A stretch of 24,667 bases of DNA from Cudoniella acicularis (GCA_013054445.1 JAAMPI010000838.1:1-24667); one strand, 5' to 3'; counted from the first letter of the stretch, positions 10,584-21,068 are shown. Notes: generated by a model from the letters alone, not told the origin. Translations and numbers: made by a program.

Positions 10584-11380
10584 ATACTCCTATTAAAATT
10601 AATATTCTAATCATTTTATGGAGCTCACCGATTTTCGACGCAAAGCTTGGGCGTTGCTGGACTACTTGACAACTAGTATATGCACCTAGTAGCTGAGGCT
10701 CAGAAGTCACGGCTGAGGCTATGCGAGGGTAGAGAACAAAATTTAAATACACCTCTTTTGTTAGAGAAATGCAAAACTGCTGAATTTCAAGGAGAGGGAG
10801 GTGGTGGGGATTCTGAAAAGTAGAGGAGAAAGAGGGCAGCTGTGGCGCTGACGCAAGAAAAGCGGATCGCAGTGTGATTTTGCCCGAATGCTGCGACAAC
10901 CGTAGCATAGTGATGGAGGTTTACAAATATGCTTAATATGAAGCTATTTAGATACAAACCCAAGCCAAAACGAGTTAGTACGAGGGGAGACTAAATTGAG
11001 TTTTCAGAGTGATATTGTTGCGTTGAGTACTTTGAACAGGAATGCAACGAGTGACTTGTATTGGTTGCCTAAGTGAGCGAGGATCTAGTTAATTGAAGGG
11101 AAGAGACTAGCAAATGCATTATCGAATAGAAGTCCGAAGAGGAGCAATGACAGTGATAAGTACGGCATGAAGGAATTTCCAAGTGTGGCAAGCTGATCCG
11201 CCTCCTAAACCTTTAAAGCAAGGAGGTGTCTGTAGAAGAGCTAAATATAGATAGGTCATTAGGTCTCGACTGAACCAATATTCTCCGATTTTCGCTGTCA
11301 ATGAAACCGCCAATTCATTGAATCGGGACACTTCTCGAAATGGAACATGAGAAATTCCAAAACAGCTCTACACAAAGTCC
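10584..11380. other. intergenic, no firm gene
   Basis: No open frame here shows recognisable features. One tiny minus-strand frame (11168-11085, 27 residues) starts with a signal-peptide-like stretch (M-P-Y-L-S-L-S-L-L-L-F-G-L-L) ending in N-A-F-A-S; it could be the first exon or remnant of a lost secreted protein. The 10519-10908 minus frame overlaps the end of the preceding gene and is probably chance. Confidence 0.35.
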
Positions 11381-11741
11381 CTAAGCTTGAATTAGCATCA
11401 ACCTAAGGAAAAGATTGTCAGGGGTAACACGCCACGTGATATCGATGGTACCAACTGAAGGATCAGCTATTTGGTCGAAGGCAAAAAGCGACATGTCAAC
11501 GTCGTTGTCGCCACAACCGGGGAATGTATCCACCAAATGAAGTAATGTCACTGGGATCCAGAGAATAGAAGCTTCCTGAGCCATCCATCCTGTTCCTATC
11601 GTAAGCCACAGAAGCCGATACCTACAGGAGACAAACATACGAGCGAGCTTTTAGTTTGCTCTCAACTGGAGAAATGGGCTTGGCGAAAACGCTATAAACG
11701 CCGAGAGCCGCGAAAAGCAGGGATTTTGACCGGAAATGGAT
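11381..11741 (-). pseudogene. dead copy of the DPBB secreted protein gene
   Basis: This is a broken paralogue of the gene at 12733-13403. At 11741 downward the minus strand reads I-H-F-R-S-K-S-L-L-F-A-A-L-G-V-Y-S-V-F-A-K-P, aligning residue for residue with the intact signal peptide M-Y-F-Q-S-T-S...A-Y-G-A-F-A-K-P; the start ATG is ATC here. The match continues to K-A-R-S-Y (intact E-A-R-S-Y) and then stops. The intact middle, about 90 residues including the G-L-G-S-C-G block, is missing. The C-terminal barrel strand survives as C-G-D-N-D-V-D-M-S and I-A-D-P-S-V-G-T-I-D-I-T-W. Loss of the start codon and of the middle makes a functional product unlikely. Confidence 0.78.
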
Positions 11742-12732
11742 TTTTCGGGCGTGTAAATCTTTTTTAGGATTATGTTGTGGTAGAAAAGGTTGAGGAAGAA
11801 GCTGCGGAGGCTGTGAAAGTGCCTAATAGTCCAGTGGATGAACAAAACAATATTCTACAGCGGAAGAAAGCATTCTTCTTATACTTGTGAAATTCCACTT
11901 TCGATTCCGAAGCTAGACTTACTACTGAACCTGTAAAATCGCGTATTCTTTTCGACACTCATGCTGCTATGTCCTGTGATGTATAATCAAGGGCCAGGAG
12001 TGGTTCAATGATTCTCACCCGCTCTGCTAGTCGCATCACATTTATGCAAAAGGCCAGGGGGCGCTAAACCGTATTCCTAATCACTGAGCGGCCTGCAACC
12101 GTAACTAGGCGAGCTGTTATCCTAGCCAAACGAGCCTCACCTAAGCGTATGACATGTCGCGAGTATTAATGAATGGCCCGCAATTGTTTCCAGGAGGCTT
12201 TGTCATCTTAGGTTGCCATCGTAGGTGCAAAAATATTATCTATGCATATGACGTTGTTCGGGAAAATATACTTTTCAGCTGTGTTTAGCAACGTAAATTG
12301 CATGACTGGCTCTACCAGGGAAAGAATAAGTTTACGTAAACTTCAAAGCACACTATGTGAGAAGAAAGCGGGCTAACTTGCAACGCACTCTGCTTTAACT
12401 TTGCCAAGGATAGTAGAAGTTCCACCGTAGGAGGGTCAAAAGAATGATATGTGTAAACTGAGTTCAATTGCAAACTAAGAAGCAGAATTCAAGTGAAATC
12501 CAAAGAAACGGCCCAGATGAGTGGAGATCAACCGAGTATGGCCACAAATATTTCGGGCCGCTGCCTCCGACAGAGCTTTCTAGCTCCTAGCCCTTAACCT
12601 TGGAAGGATGAGATGGATCAATTCTCAAGAAAAACAGCGTGCATCGTGCCTATCAATAACATCTGCAAGTCCTGCAATATCAAAGAAGAATTTTATTGAA
12701 TCCAAGTTGAGTTTACACAAATTGCCTAATCC
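11742..12732. other. intergenic; promoter of the dead copy and 3' flank of the live one
   Basis: Holds the duplicated promoter region of the pseudogene (to about 12390) and then the downstream flank of the intact DPBB gene. No further gene is seen. Confidence 0.5.
12328..12343. promoter_or_regulatory. TTACGTAA palindrome upstream of the DPBB pseudogene
   Basis: A perfect 16-nt palindrome with core TTTACGTAAA lies about 590 bp upstream of the lost start. TTACGTAA is the kind of site bound by fungal AP-1/Yap-type bZIP factors. The core is kept in the other copy of the duplication. Binding is inference. Confidence 0.4.
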
Positions 12733-13403
12733 TTAATTAGTACTTTTTAAACAAAACAAAACTTGGGAAATGAAATACCAAGTTATCGGAATCCGACCAG
12801 CATCAGGATTAGCCAAGGAATCGAAGACGGCGGGCGACATGTCGACATCGTCAACGCCACAGGCGACACAAGTATCCACCACAGTGGCCGTGGCAGAGGC
12901 ACCTAAACGTAAATAATTAGGAACATTTACAGATTCAGACAAGCAAGTCCGTGTGGACAAAAATAAAATATCCCACCAAGTGAAAAAGATAAAATAGAAC
13001 AATCAATAAACTTACCGCTCGAAACAGAGATCTGTATTTGGCGAAAGCAATCAGGACTTGGTATGCTTGAGCCCATCATTGACGAGCTAAGAGCAACGAC
13101 GAAATCACTAGCTGAGTTTTGTTCCCCACAGGATCCGAGGCCAGGGTCAAACTCCGTCCCTTCACCAGAAAAAGTCTGTCTCTTTGTCTCCAGATTGTCT
13201 CTTGTTGACAAAGCTCCTCCCAGTTGCGAAAAGGTGTTTCTTTTTCCTAGTGTTAGCCAAATGATCCTTTCCATGAACAAGGAAGATTTGGGTGAGGCAT
13301 ACGAGCGAGCCTCTAAGTTATTGTCTCCTAGAGGAGTAGGTTTAGCGAAAGCACCATAGGCACTAAGCGCAAGGACGACGATTGATGTTGATTGGAAATA
13401 CAT
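12733..13403 (-). CDS. secreted double-psi beta-barrel (RlpA/barwin-like) protein
   Basis: Two exons, 13403-13016 and 12902-12733, joined across a 113-nt intron (GTAAGT donor, GTTTAG acceptor; the join gives S-S-G-A-S-A-T-A-T-V-V-D), give 185 residues. Residues 1-20 are a signal peptide ending A-F-A. A pro-region follows and ends in a Kex2-like K-R at 74-75. The double-psi beta-barrel domain covers about 80-173: F-D-P-G-L-G-S-C-G near 85-93, S-D-F-V-V-A-L-S-S near 99-107, D-C near 118-119, V-V-D-T-C-x-x-C near 137-144, the acidic D-x-D-M-S-P-x-x-F-D, and closing I-P-I-T-W-Y-F. Fungal members of this family are secreted wall- or plant-associated proteins, usually without shown catalysis. The pro-region is longer than usual (about 54 residues with an I-I-W-L-T-L stretch), and the C-terminus runs 12 residues past the usual W-Y-F end. 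Start chosen at 13403, where the signal peptide begins. Confidence 0.85.
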
Positions 13404-14583
13404 ATTTGTTTGGTCTTCAATGACTTTTAGACTTCCAACTATTGTGGTGTAAAAAGGTGTGGAAGAACTTTCAGAGAGTGAATGAAGTTCAAAGCAGTGA
13501 GTGAATAAAAAGGTCATATGGCAGAACAAGAGAGGACGTCCTTCTTATATTTTGTAAGATGTCCCATTCAGTATTGATTTGCATTCGTAAAATCTCACCA
13601 ATATCCTGACGATAATTCGACTGTCATGTGCTGCAGTTTATAATCAAGACTCATTTGTGAGTGGTTGAAATCATTGTTTCCGATTTCTCTTGAGTCAAAG
13701 TACATTCATGCAGGACAAAAGGGGAAGCTCCAAGTGCAATGATGCTTAATAAATGACCTCAGGCTCCCATATCTCCAGGTGATACAGTCATCATGGGCAG
13801 ACAATGTCACTAGAAAACTTGGGCTTGAGCAGATTTAACAAGGTACGTTGCATGATGAGAGACTCTGTGTGGAAGCAAACCCCAGTTTACGTAAATTTTT
13901 GAAACATGCTATGCGACATTAAAAAGGGGTTCCGAGTTCGGCTAACTCCGCAATCATCCAGCAGCCAGGTTCGCGAATCCCTACAAACACTTCAAAATTA
14001 TTAAATGACTACCAATTAGAGGTATTCGTAATTTAATCATTGAAAAAGGATCAATGGCTATCTTATAGAAAGCTCTTTTTCTCTTTAATCATGTATTGTA
14101 TTTAGATGGTAGTTTGAGGCCTCAGGCTAATAGGTGAATGAATGACGCACACGCAATCAGGCAGCACTCTGATGAGTAAGACTTGGAAGAATCCTTTGGC
14201 TTATTAACTGGTACTCCGCTGGCTGCATTAATGCATTGAAAAAGAGACCCCAAGCCGCGCGTATTCGAGCCTTGCATTTAAGGAAATAGAGAAGTCCCGC
14301 GTATACCCCAGACTATTTCAAGAATGCGTTCATAGTCGGAAGTCGACACTTGATGGAGCTTTCTCCTTTTCCAACTCTGTATGCTTTCGAAGGTCGCGCC
14401 GGCTCTTCTGTAGAAAAGAAGAAAATATCATATTTTGGGGGCTATCTAACAAAATAAGGGTTGCAGGCCTGTCATTCCATTGCCCTTCCTTTAGATTGCG
14501 ACTCATGTAGATAAGATGAAACTCTTCTTTTGAGGAACTCAGAACTAAAATAAATTTGCATTTCCTGGCATGTCTCGGGATAC
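13404..14583. other. intergenic; DPBB promoter and 3' flank of the Clr5-ankyrin gene
   Basis: To about 13970 this is the duplicated promoter DNA. The rest has no supported gene, RNA or repeat. Confidence 0.5.
13886..13895. promoter_or_regulatory. TTTACGTAAA box upstream of the DPBB gene
   Basis: The ten-base palindrome lies about 480 bp upstream of the intact DPBB start. The same core is in the promoter of the dead copy (12331-12340), while much of the DNA around it has diverged. It fits a bZIP (AP-1/Yap-like) site; function not shown. Confidence 0.42.
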
Positions 14584-16885
14584 CTATGCACCGTGCTTGA
14601 TCAACATGGAAACAACATCATCGTGACCAGCATTTCTTGTGAGCTCAATTGGGCTGTTTTGAAAGCTGTTCTCGCCCATCCCACTTGGATCCGCTCCTGC
14701 TTCAATCAAGGCTTTTGCAGTTCGTAGGTGGCCAGCTTTTGCGGCTAAGCACAGTAGTTCCATATCGTCTCGGTATTCAAAATCCTCACCTCTGGCGTTC
14801 AAGATATCCGACCAAGTGATACAGTCTTGTTCTCCCTAAGTCATGTCCTTGAAATGTCGTATAAGACTAATGATAAGTTGAGAACTTCTAGTGCATGCTG
14901 CAGAACAAATAGCGTTGTACACCGATTGGACATCCGTGGCTTGTTGTAGAAGCTTCATTGCTTCAGGGTTGTCCACTTGCTCAATTTCTTTCAGTGAGAC
15001 TTCAATCAAAACCATGCCTAACTCCTCCAAACTTTTGACTGGCCGATGAATATCGCCTATCTTGCTAAGGCTATGATGAAATGCCTCGTACGGACCATCG
15101 CTGCTTGCTGTGGAAGCTTCTGATATCCTCCACGGACTTCTGTTCAAACGGAGCAGACTTAGTTCTATTGTCCTTGTTCCCGGAAAGAGGTTTGTCTTCG
15201 CTGCATAGATTATACCATGTTGGAAATTAAACATTATTTCCCACGCCTCCAATAAAGCAGAAATAAATACTGCCATCCAAAAGTATAAAGCCCTATCTAA
15301 GGTTTCTGTACCCAGCTGTATGATGAAGCCAAGGATAGTTCGAATGGGGCCATCTAGTCCACTGAATTCGACAAAAGCACTTAGAATCACAGGAATTATT
15401 TTCCAAAGCAGGCGTGGTGACTTGCGCACTTCTTCGCCCCAACTGTGCAGCTGAGACGAAGGATTCCCGGGCCATGAGCAAAATTCAGGTTCCGTACTAG
15501 TAGATGGCCTTTGTAGTGATGTCCGTAATAGTTGGCCGAAATTATAGGAAAATTTGTACAGGTGATTCCTGCAAGTCCAATTTTTGTATAGAAAGAACAG
15601 TTTCATCCGGAAGTGGAAAGTTGCGCTGTGATTTTCGCCAAAGCAACCCTCACTAACAGCAATCGCCTCAATGAGGACACGCTCGAACTCGACTTTTTCT
15701 TCTATTTCCTCGATACCGATTTTATCCAAGACTTTGCAAATCTGGCATTTGGGATATGAATGTTACCATGAAGGCTTTCCCAAGAGAGCCTTTGACTCTC
15801 TAAACGATCCGCTTGAATTATATTGAATTCTAAGGAATTGACTTCGGGCATTGTCTTCATGTAGTCAATACTTTCATTTCGCTCAGTTTCACGGACTACT
15901 TCGAGGAGTCGCGTTCGTTTGTTTTCGCAGTCGTCTGTGATTTTTGGCTCTGGAATATAGGCACCAGTTGTGAGAGACTCATGGTTGACAGCAGTACCCA
16001 ATAGTGAGGTAGAGAACTGAAAGGGGCTTTGAGGGATCCGAAATATGTCGGTAGGCGAAGAAAATGCATGAAGTCCTCCGAATCGGGCTGGGGTAGTGGG
16101 GAGACACTCTGGTGGTACAGGTACCAAGAAAGAAGATTGGCCTGGTCTTTCGATATTCAAAATTGGTTCAGCGTACATCTGCTTGATGGGCGAGCTTAGC
16201 ATGAGTCTTGGGCTCTGTGGCGATTGAGGCGGGATATGGGGAGATTCAGCGTCGACTACTAAAGGGGTATTATAGGTCACGCCTTCTGGCGTGGCTGCTA
16301 AGAATGTTAGAACACAATCACAACTATATCAATAAAGCTTAAACGAAATCGGGGAACTTACCAGCCTGTATATTTGACAAAAGTACCTCATCGGATATTC
16401 TCTTCCACTTGATAGCGCGGGCAATTCTGTCCGGGTCAACTTCCCGGCCCCTTACTTTGAAAACAGTGTCTTTTTCTTCCACTGCTCGACGCTTCTGCTT
16501 TTGGGCGATCCATCGCACTTCACTGTCTTTGATATTCTTGTCCAAACCCCATTGCGATATTCGTCTGTTGTATTGCCGTTTTCTAAGAAGTTGTTAGCTC
16601 TTACTTTTCTTTCCGCTAGCTTCTCAAGGTCGAGCAGCAAAGACATACGTAGCGGTAAATCCGTAGTCATTGTTCATTTTCGCCATCACATCCTCCAGTG
16701 ACATGTCTTCTGCAGAGTAAAGTCTTGTAATTGTTTCTCGCCGTTGTTGCCATTCTTGAGCTGAAATCTCTCCTTTTTGACTGAAGCGGGGGGCAGTGTG
16801 GTGGAAAGCTATAAATAGTCACTTTGATGGAGAGGCAAGAGGAAAAGCTGGATAACCGAGAACTGAGGTATTGAGATATTTTCAT
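14584..16885 (-). CDS. Clr5-domain TPR/ankyrin protein, probably broken
   Basis: The N-terminal Clr5 domain is clear once two introns are removed. The exon ending at 16649 encodes E-W-Q-Q-R-R-E-T-I-T-R-L-Y. Intron 16583-16648 has GTATGT, GCTAAC and TTAG. The exon 16582-16362 encodes Q-Y-N-R-R-I-S-Q-W-G-L-D-K and a basic tail. Intron 16298-16361 has GTAAGT, TCTAAC and TTAG. The exon from 16297 encodes a Pro/Ser-rich linker. The frame then changes near 15720-15770 into one encoding a TPR-like segment (G-E-N-H-S-A-T-F-H-F-R-M), a long helical region, and an ankyrin-type C-terminus (14802-14584, L-C-L-A-A-K-A-G-H and A-L-I-E-A-G-A-D-P). An in-frame TAG at 14836-14838 separates the last two. The start is not fixed: no Met lies in frame upstream of the Clr5 exon, and an ATG at 16885 joined by a 76-nt intron is only a candidate. 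Clr5 proteins are nuclear or uncharacterised; Clr5-ankyrin fusions are common in fungi. The two breaks suggest decay unless further introns repair them. Confidence 0.65.
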
Positions 16886-17054
16886 GAATGTTTGCGGATA
16901 TTGGATTGAAGGTGTGGTGAGTTGCGGGAAGAGAAAAGAGTTTATGAAGAGGGATGGAGGGGAGGTGAACGAGATTTCTGCTTTTGACGTCGTTGGGCGT
17001 TTGGTGAGGGACTGCCTACAGCTCTTTTCGCCAAAATTGACTGGCAGAGCCACA

Positions 17055-17151
17055 TGCACGGTAGTTTTGTTTCAGCGAACCACCAGGTCGCACTCCTTCC
17101 CTCAGCCACAGCCACACTCTTGAAAACCCAATGAGACAAAACTACCGTGCA
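17055..17151. repeat. 97-bp inverted repeat with perfect 16-bp arms
   Basis: TGCACGGTAGTTTTGT at 17055-17070 is repeated exactly in inverted orientation at 17136-17151, with a 65-bp spacer. It lies upstream of the Clr5 gene. It could be a very small foldback or MITE-like element or a paired regulatory site. I see no convincing target duplication. Confidence 0.55.
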
Positions 17152-17322
17152 GCAAGGGAGTAGTTCCGAACATGCCTATCATTGGACCAATCAGCAAAAA
17201 TCCCTTGCAGCAAAGCCGCAGTTCGGACTCTGCCCCCTGTAGAACCGCCGAAGTGCTGCAAAGTAGGTTACACAAAGCTTCGGGGACTTTTGCAAAAAGG
17301 GTCGAATGATTTCATTTGCAAC

Positions 17323-17819
17323 TCAGAACTCTAATATGGTAGCACCCAAGCAAAAGATACTGTTTTGAACCAGACCCTTTAAATTCCTCTCTGGTCTTCC
17401 AATCGCCATCCAGGCCCATCCTTGATATGTCCAGAACGCTTCACATGTCATTTGTCCTCGGGTGGAAGAAGTGCCATCTTTTTCAGTGGAATTGAACTCG
17501 CACGTCCAATAATTCGTTCGCAACTCGTAGAGTATGGGCAATACCGCGGTGGCCGAACGTTGTACAGAGGAAGTGAAGGCGACTGGTCTGGTCATTTGGA
17601 AAAGGTTAGTATTTAGAGAGACTTAAGTATTCAAACTCTTGAATTTCACGTGCAATTGGAATTCAAAGCCTTGAGACTTTGATATGCAATTATGTTTCCA
17701 AGCATTGTGGCACCGATGCCCAGAACGTTCAAGAGAATCGTAATGACGTCTACTGTATCTGAAGCTGTGACGATGTTAGAACGCTTGAGTGGAAAGATGG
17801 GCCAGGGATTCTTACACAT
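17323..17819 (-). CDS. small spliced protein with one membrane segment, unknown
   Basis: The model has three exons: 17819-17816 (ATGT only), 17764-17650 and 17587-17323, giving 127 residues. Intron 1 (51 nt) has GTAAGA, TCTAAC and CACAG. Intron 2 (62 nt) has GTGAAA, a perfect TACTAAC and CCAG. Phases agree at both joins, and the ATG has a strong context (ACAAAATG). The product begins M-S-S-D-T-V-D-V-I-T-I-L-L-N-V-L, with a hydrophobic segment at about 7-28. A Trp- and Cys-containing domain follows (Y-W-T-C-E-F, F-W-T-Y-Q-G-W-A-W-M). I do not recognise the family. A four-base first exon is unusual; the open frame also extends further upstream without an ATG, so a different first exon is possible. 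Confidence 0.5.
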
Positions 17820-20146
17820 TTTGTTCACAATTCGAGGTTTGACGAGGTCAAATTTGTACAAGACTTCAAACACTTTAGAGAGTGAAGGACAGGGTGGAAC
17901 TTCGAGAGAATGCCGATGAGTGTGATGGTTGAAGTGTTTATAGAAAAAAAGAAGGGTTCGAGGTGTTCAAGTAGTATGCAAGTGGCTTAGCGGGGGGCGT
18001 GCCGATTGAGAAGGGGGGACTTTTGCCGTTCCAATAAAAATATTAAAGCCAGTACTTTTGCATGACAGCACAGAGTCTGTGTTTGCATTCACGTTCTGCT
18101 TGTGTTATTAGTAAGGAAAATATTTAACTGATTGGCTCTGAACTGTCAGACAATTAGAAGGTTGCGCGCGAAATGCCTCACACCAGGCTCGCCGTCCGCA
18201 AGAAAGAGAAATAAGCCTTACTTTTGAGCACGTTTCAGCTCCAGTTGTACTTCCTACCATTTAGTCTGCATGGTCGCCCTCCACCTGCCTTCTCGCATTC
18301 AGCAGAAAACGCATATCTCCAAGTTTTGCCGTCGTCACCCCAGCCCTTGCCATCCAGGGCGACATCTCCACCGTTGATCATCCGGCCTTATCGAGGTAAA
18401 AGCAAAAGCTGCAAGACTCATTTCAATAGAACGAAAGTTTGAGCTTAGAAGGTACCAGTACATTTCGGCTCTGTTGCATACTAATGGAAATCCTGCATCC
18501 TGTCGGCATATGCACAAACCGATGCTATTTAATCACATTGTGGTCTGTCGATCCATGGTCTCCTTCGTTTTCAAGTCGTCGCCGTTTTGGTTTGTGATGA
18601 GTTAATCAGTGATATCTAGTAGCAATATAAAATAAAACTTCATACTTTTCATGTGCGTGTGGGATGTCTGGAAGCGTTTCTAGAATAAACTTGGATTCGC
18701 GGAAATACATCGGGCTAGATATCATCCCGCGATGATCGATGGACGCACGCCAGTTTGAAGTTCATCTAGTGTTCTCCACAAACTCCTTTCCTGACTAGAA
18801 AATTACTTCTCGGGGCTTGCACATATTGTCCTATCTATTTGGGTATTAAATATATTTTAACAGTCCTGTAATTGTGCAGTGGTCCGTCCGTGAAATCACT
18901 TTGAATGCTTCAAATAATCCACACCATTTGGACCTGCAACATCATTATAACACAAAAACCATCGGATGATATGTCTTAAGGTACAATTCAATCATTTTTT
19001 TATACTTGGATTTGGTACGTATTCAATAATTATCAAGTGCTTTGCACGATTTCGCGCCACTGGACCAACATTTCGCAGCTCACAAGGAATCATTCCATTA
19101 AATATAGAGAAACAAGGAGTTTTGGCTCTGCATATAATTTGTAACTCAGAGCGGTTTTAAAATCACTTTAAATTTTGGTGGTACTTTTGCAAAATCAATA
19201 AAAAATAATGCCTCGGAGTATTTTTAAAGAGACCCAGGACCCTTGAGATCAGGTCTGTAGTACTGCGAAAAATATATACAAAAAAATAAGGTACTAGTAT
19301 CATATCATTGACCCGTCATCGAAAATGCTTTTACAAAACCAAGAAAAAATTATACCGACGAGAGTGGGGGCAAACCACAGCCTATCACATCGCAAACACA
19401 AAAGTCCCCTCTGCACGTCGCACAGCGAGGCGTAAATGCGCGGACCAGGAACCGACAATCCTGCAGCTGACATGCAACCATTTATTGTCCCACGGTCACA
19501 TACTTCTAAATTCGCCAAGTCATAAAAGCGCAAAAGCAGACTGGATGGCATTGGGAATCAGCTTTCTGAACCGATAGCTTGCACTCATCCCCCAGAGCAA
19601 GCTTGGGTTGCCTGCGATGATCGTGCAGGCGCCACCCAAGGGCGTAAAGGGGCTTTGGAATGTCGTCAACCTCACTGCAAAAGAACCCCCTTTTCTTTTG
19701 AAAATTGGAAGATAAGACGGAGGAAGCTGTGCGCACGGACGGGGGGTACTTTTGCACCCCTCTAACACCTGACATGAGCGAGCCTCTCCTGTAGGGTACT
19801 TTTGAACCGACGACTGTCCACCCACATCCATATCCCGCAAGCTGCACCCGAGTCTCAAAATCAGGACCGCATCCTTCCATGCCTAACTTTCGGATATCGC
19901 GTGACAACCCGAGAATTTTGCACAGCACAATCACATTGATTACGCCCCGCTTTAAGCGCGCCAACAGGGGAATCACAAGCTTTTCTCCGTACCACCTCCA
20001 AGTTAAAGTTTTTCAAGCCGTATTTATTGTTTAATACTTTCCAGATTCACCTGATGCACGACATTACAACTCCAAGACTCCTCTTATCCAGCCATTTCAC
20101 TGAAGTCCGCCAGACCAAGAAAGCCCAGTGCTACAGCGCTGACTAA
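17820..20146. other. gene-poor stretch with motif copies
   Basis: No frame here shows family, splice or signal-peptide support; the longest (19506-19976, minus) overlaps others and contains motif copies. Six of the eight ACTTTTG motif copies fall in this stretch. The 18600-19300 part is AT-rich. No RNA gene was recognised. Confidence 0.5.
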
Positions 20147-20420
20147 CGAGCCTGGCACCAGAAGTCTTGTTCCTCAGGCTATTTTTAAGCGATTTTTTTG
20201 GCTTCGCGGCCCCGTCTTCAGGCATCTAAAAACCAAAGTTATCGCGATCACCTGAATGTTATAAAATAACTAGGAATAATTATAATATAAAAAATAGTAA
20301 TCGAGAGTTATAAGGGGCGGAGATGATTTTTATTCACTAAGTTCTAAAAATTAACGATTTTTCATTTTTAGTTTACTAGTAAAATACCCTATAAAGCACA
20401 GACTTCTGGTGACAGGCTCG
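20147..20420. mobile_element. 274-bp MITE, PIF/Harbinger-like
   Basis: Terminal inverted repeats of 21 bp match at 20 positions: the left arm 20147-20167 starts CGAGCCTG and the right arm 20400-20420 is its reverse complement with one change (G to T, read from the left). Immediately outside, both sides carry TAA (20144-20146 and 20421-20423), a 3-bp target duplication typical of PIF/Harbinger elements (TWA). The interior is AT-rich, with runs of A and T and no coding capacity, so the element is non-autonomous. Confidence 0.8.
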
Positions 20421-20423
20421 TAA

Positions 20424-21068
20424 GAGGAGTGAATCTGCCGGCTTTCACCAATAAGTATAAGATTCATAGGGTCTCGGATCCTTTTGTGGATCTTTTTGGA
20501 GGTTAAAAGGTTGGAGCCCATGTCTTTCAAAAGTTTACTTTTGAGTTTTCATGTTTAAATTCTTGACTACTTATGTATGGCAGGTAGGTCCTCTTTCACA
20601 TATCAATACATACATTAATACACGCATGAATGCAAAATCGATCCAGAGATATAAAGACTCAGGACCTAGGGGCTGCGACCGGGAAACCACGAACCAAAGA
20701 CTGAGGACTAAAGCAGGTGAGGCTTAGACAACCGGACATAGACTTGGACAGGAGAACAAGACAGAGTTTCAGGTTTGAGAGGGGGATTTAGGAGCTTCGG
20801 CGGAAGATAGAGGGGGACCGTGAGAGATAGTTGCAAGGGACCCTCGTGTGTAATTAGAGAGCTGTAATTCGATTCCTATACCCCCTGCAAACGATGCCAC
20901 ACTCTTGTACACCCCAACAGCCGCCGCCATACGAGAAGGACGCTATGCCGAAATGATAAAATACACAGTCCCGCTCGAAGTCCCACTCGAAGGTCGATCA
21001 GGATACATTAATACCTCAAGGATTCCCGGTACCCTGCTTTCGGAGAAGACATCCTTAGCATAGAAACA
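20424..21068. other. intergenic, no gene recognised
   Basis: Contains a perfect CAAAAGT-TT-ACTTTTG palindrome at 20528-20543, sharing the ACTTTTG core of the dispersed motif. The rest is purine-rich (20640-20850) with no supported frame. The 3' end region of the DUF7702-like gene lies at its right side. Confidence 0.45.

Larger units (their letters stand above)
11381..13970. repeat. tandem segmental duplication, two ~1.1-1.3 kb units
   Basis: Unit A is about 11381-12390 and unit B about 12733-13970. Besides the paralogous genes, upstream DNA matches: TATAATCAAG at 11982-11991 and 13639-13648, each followed by a similar stretch (GAGTGGTT...); and TTTACGTAAA at 12331 and 13886, each followed by a similar CTATG(T/C)GA and later GGCTAAC. 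Start-to-start distance is 1662 bp and the first upstream match is 1657 bp apart, so the whole gene plus promoter was copied. Divergence is substantial, so the event is not recent. Confidence 0.65.

Noticed and set aside
10519..10908. 129-codon minus-strand frame
   Set aside because: It overlaps the last exon of the secreted protein gene in antisense and lacks recognisable features.
13969..13981. GGTTCGCGAATCC resembling a tRNA B box
   Set aside because: It carries extra bases inside the box and has no surrounding cloverleaf.
19506..19976. 156-codon minus-strand frame
   Set aside because: It overlaps two other frames of similar length, has irregular composition, and contains copies of the dispersed motif.
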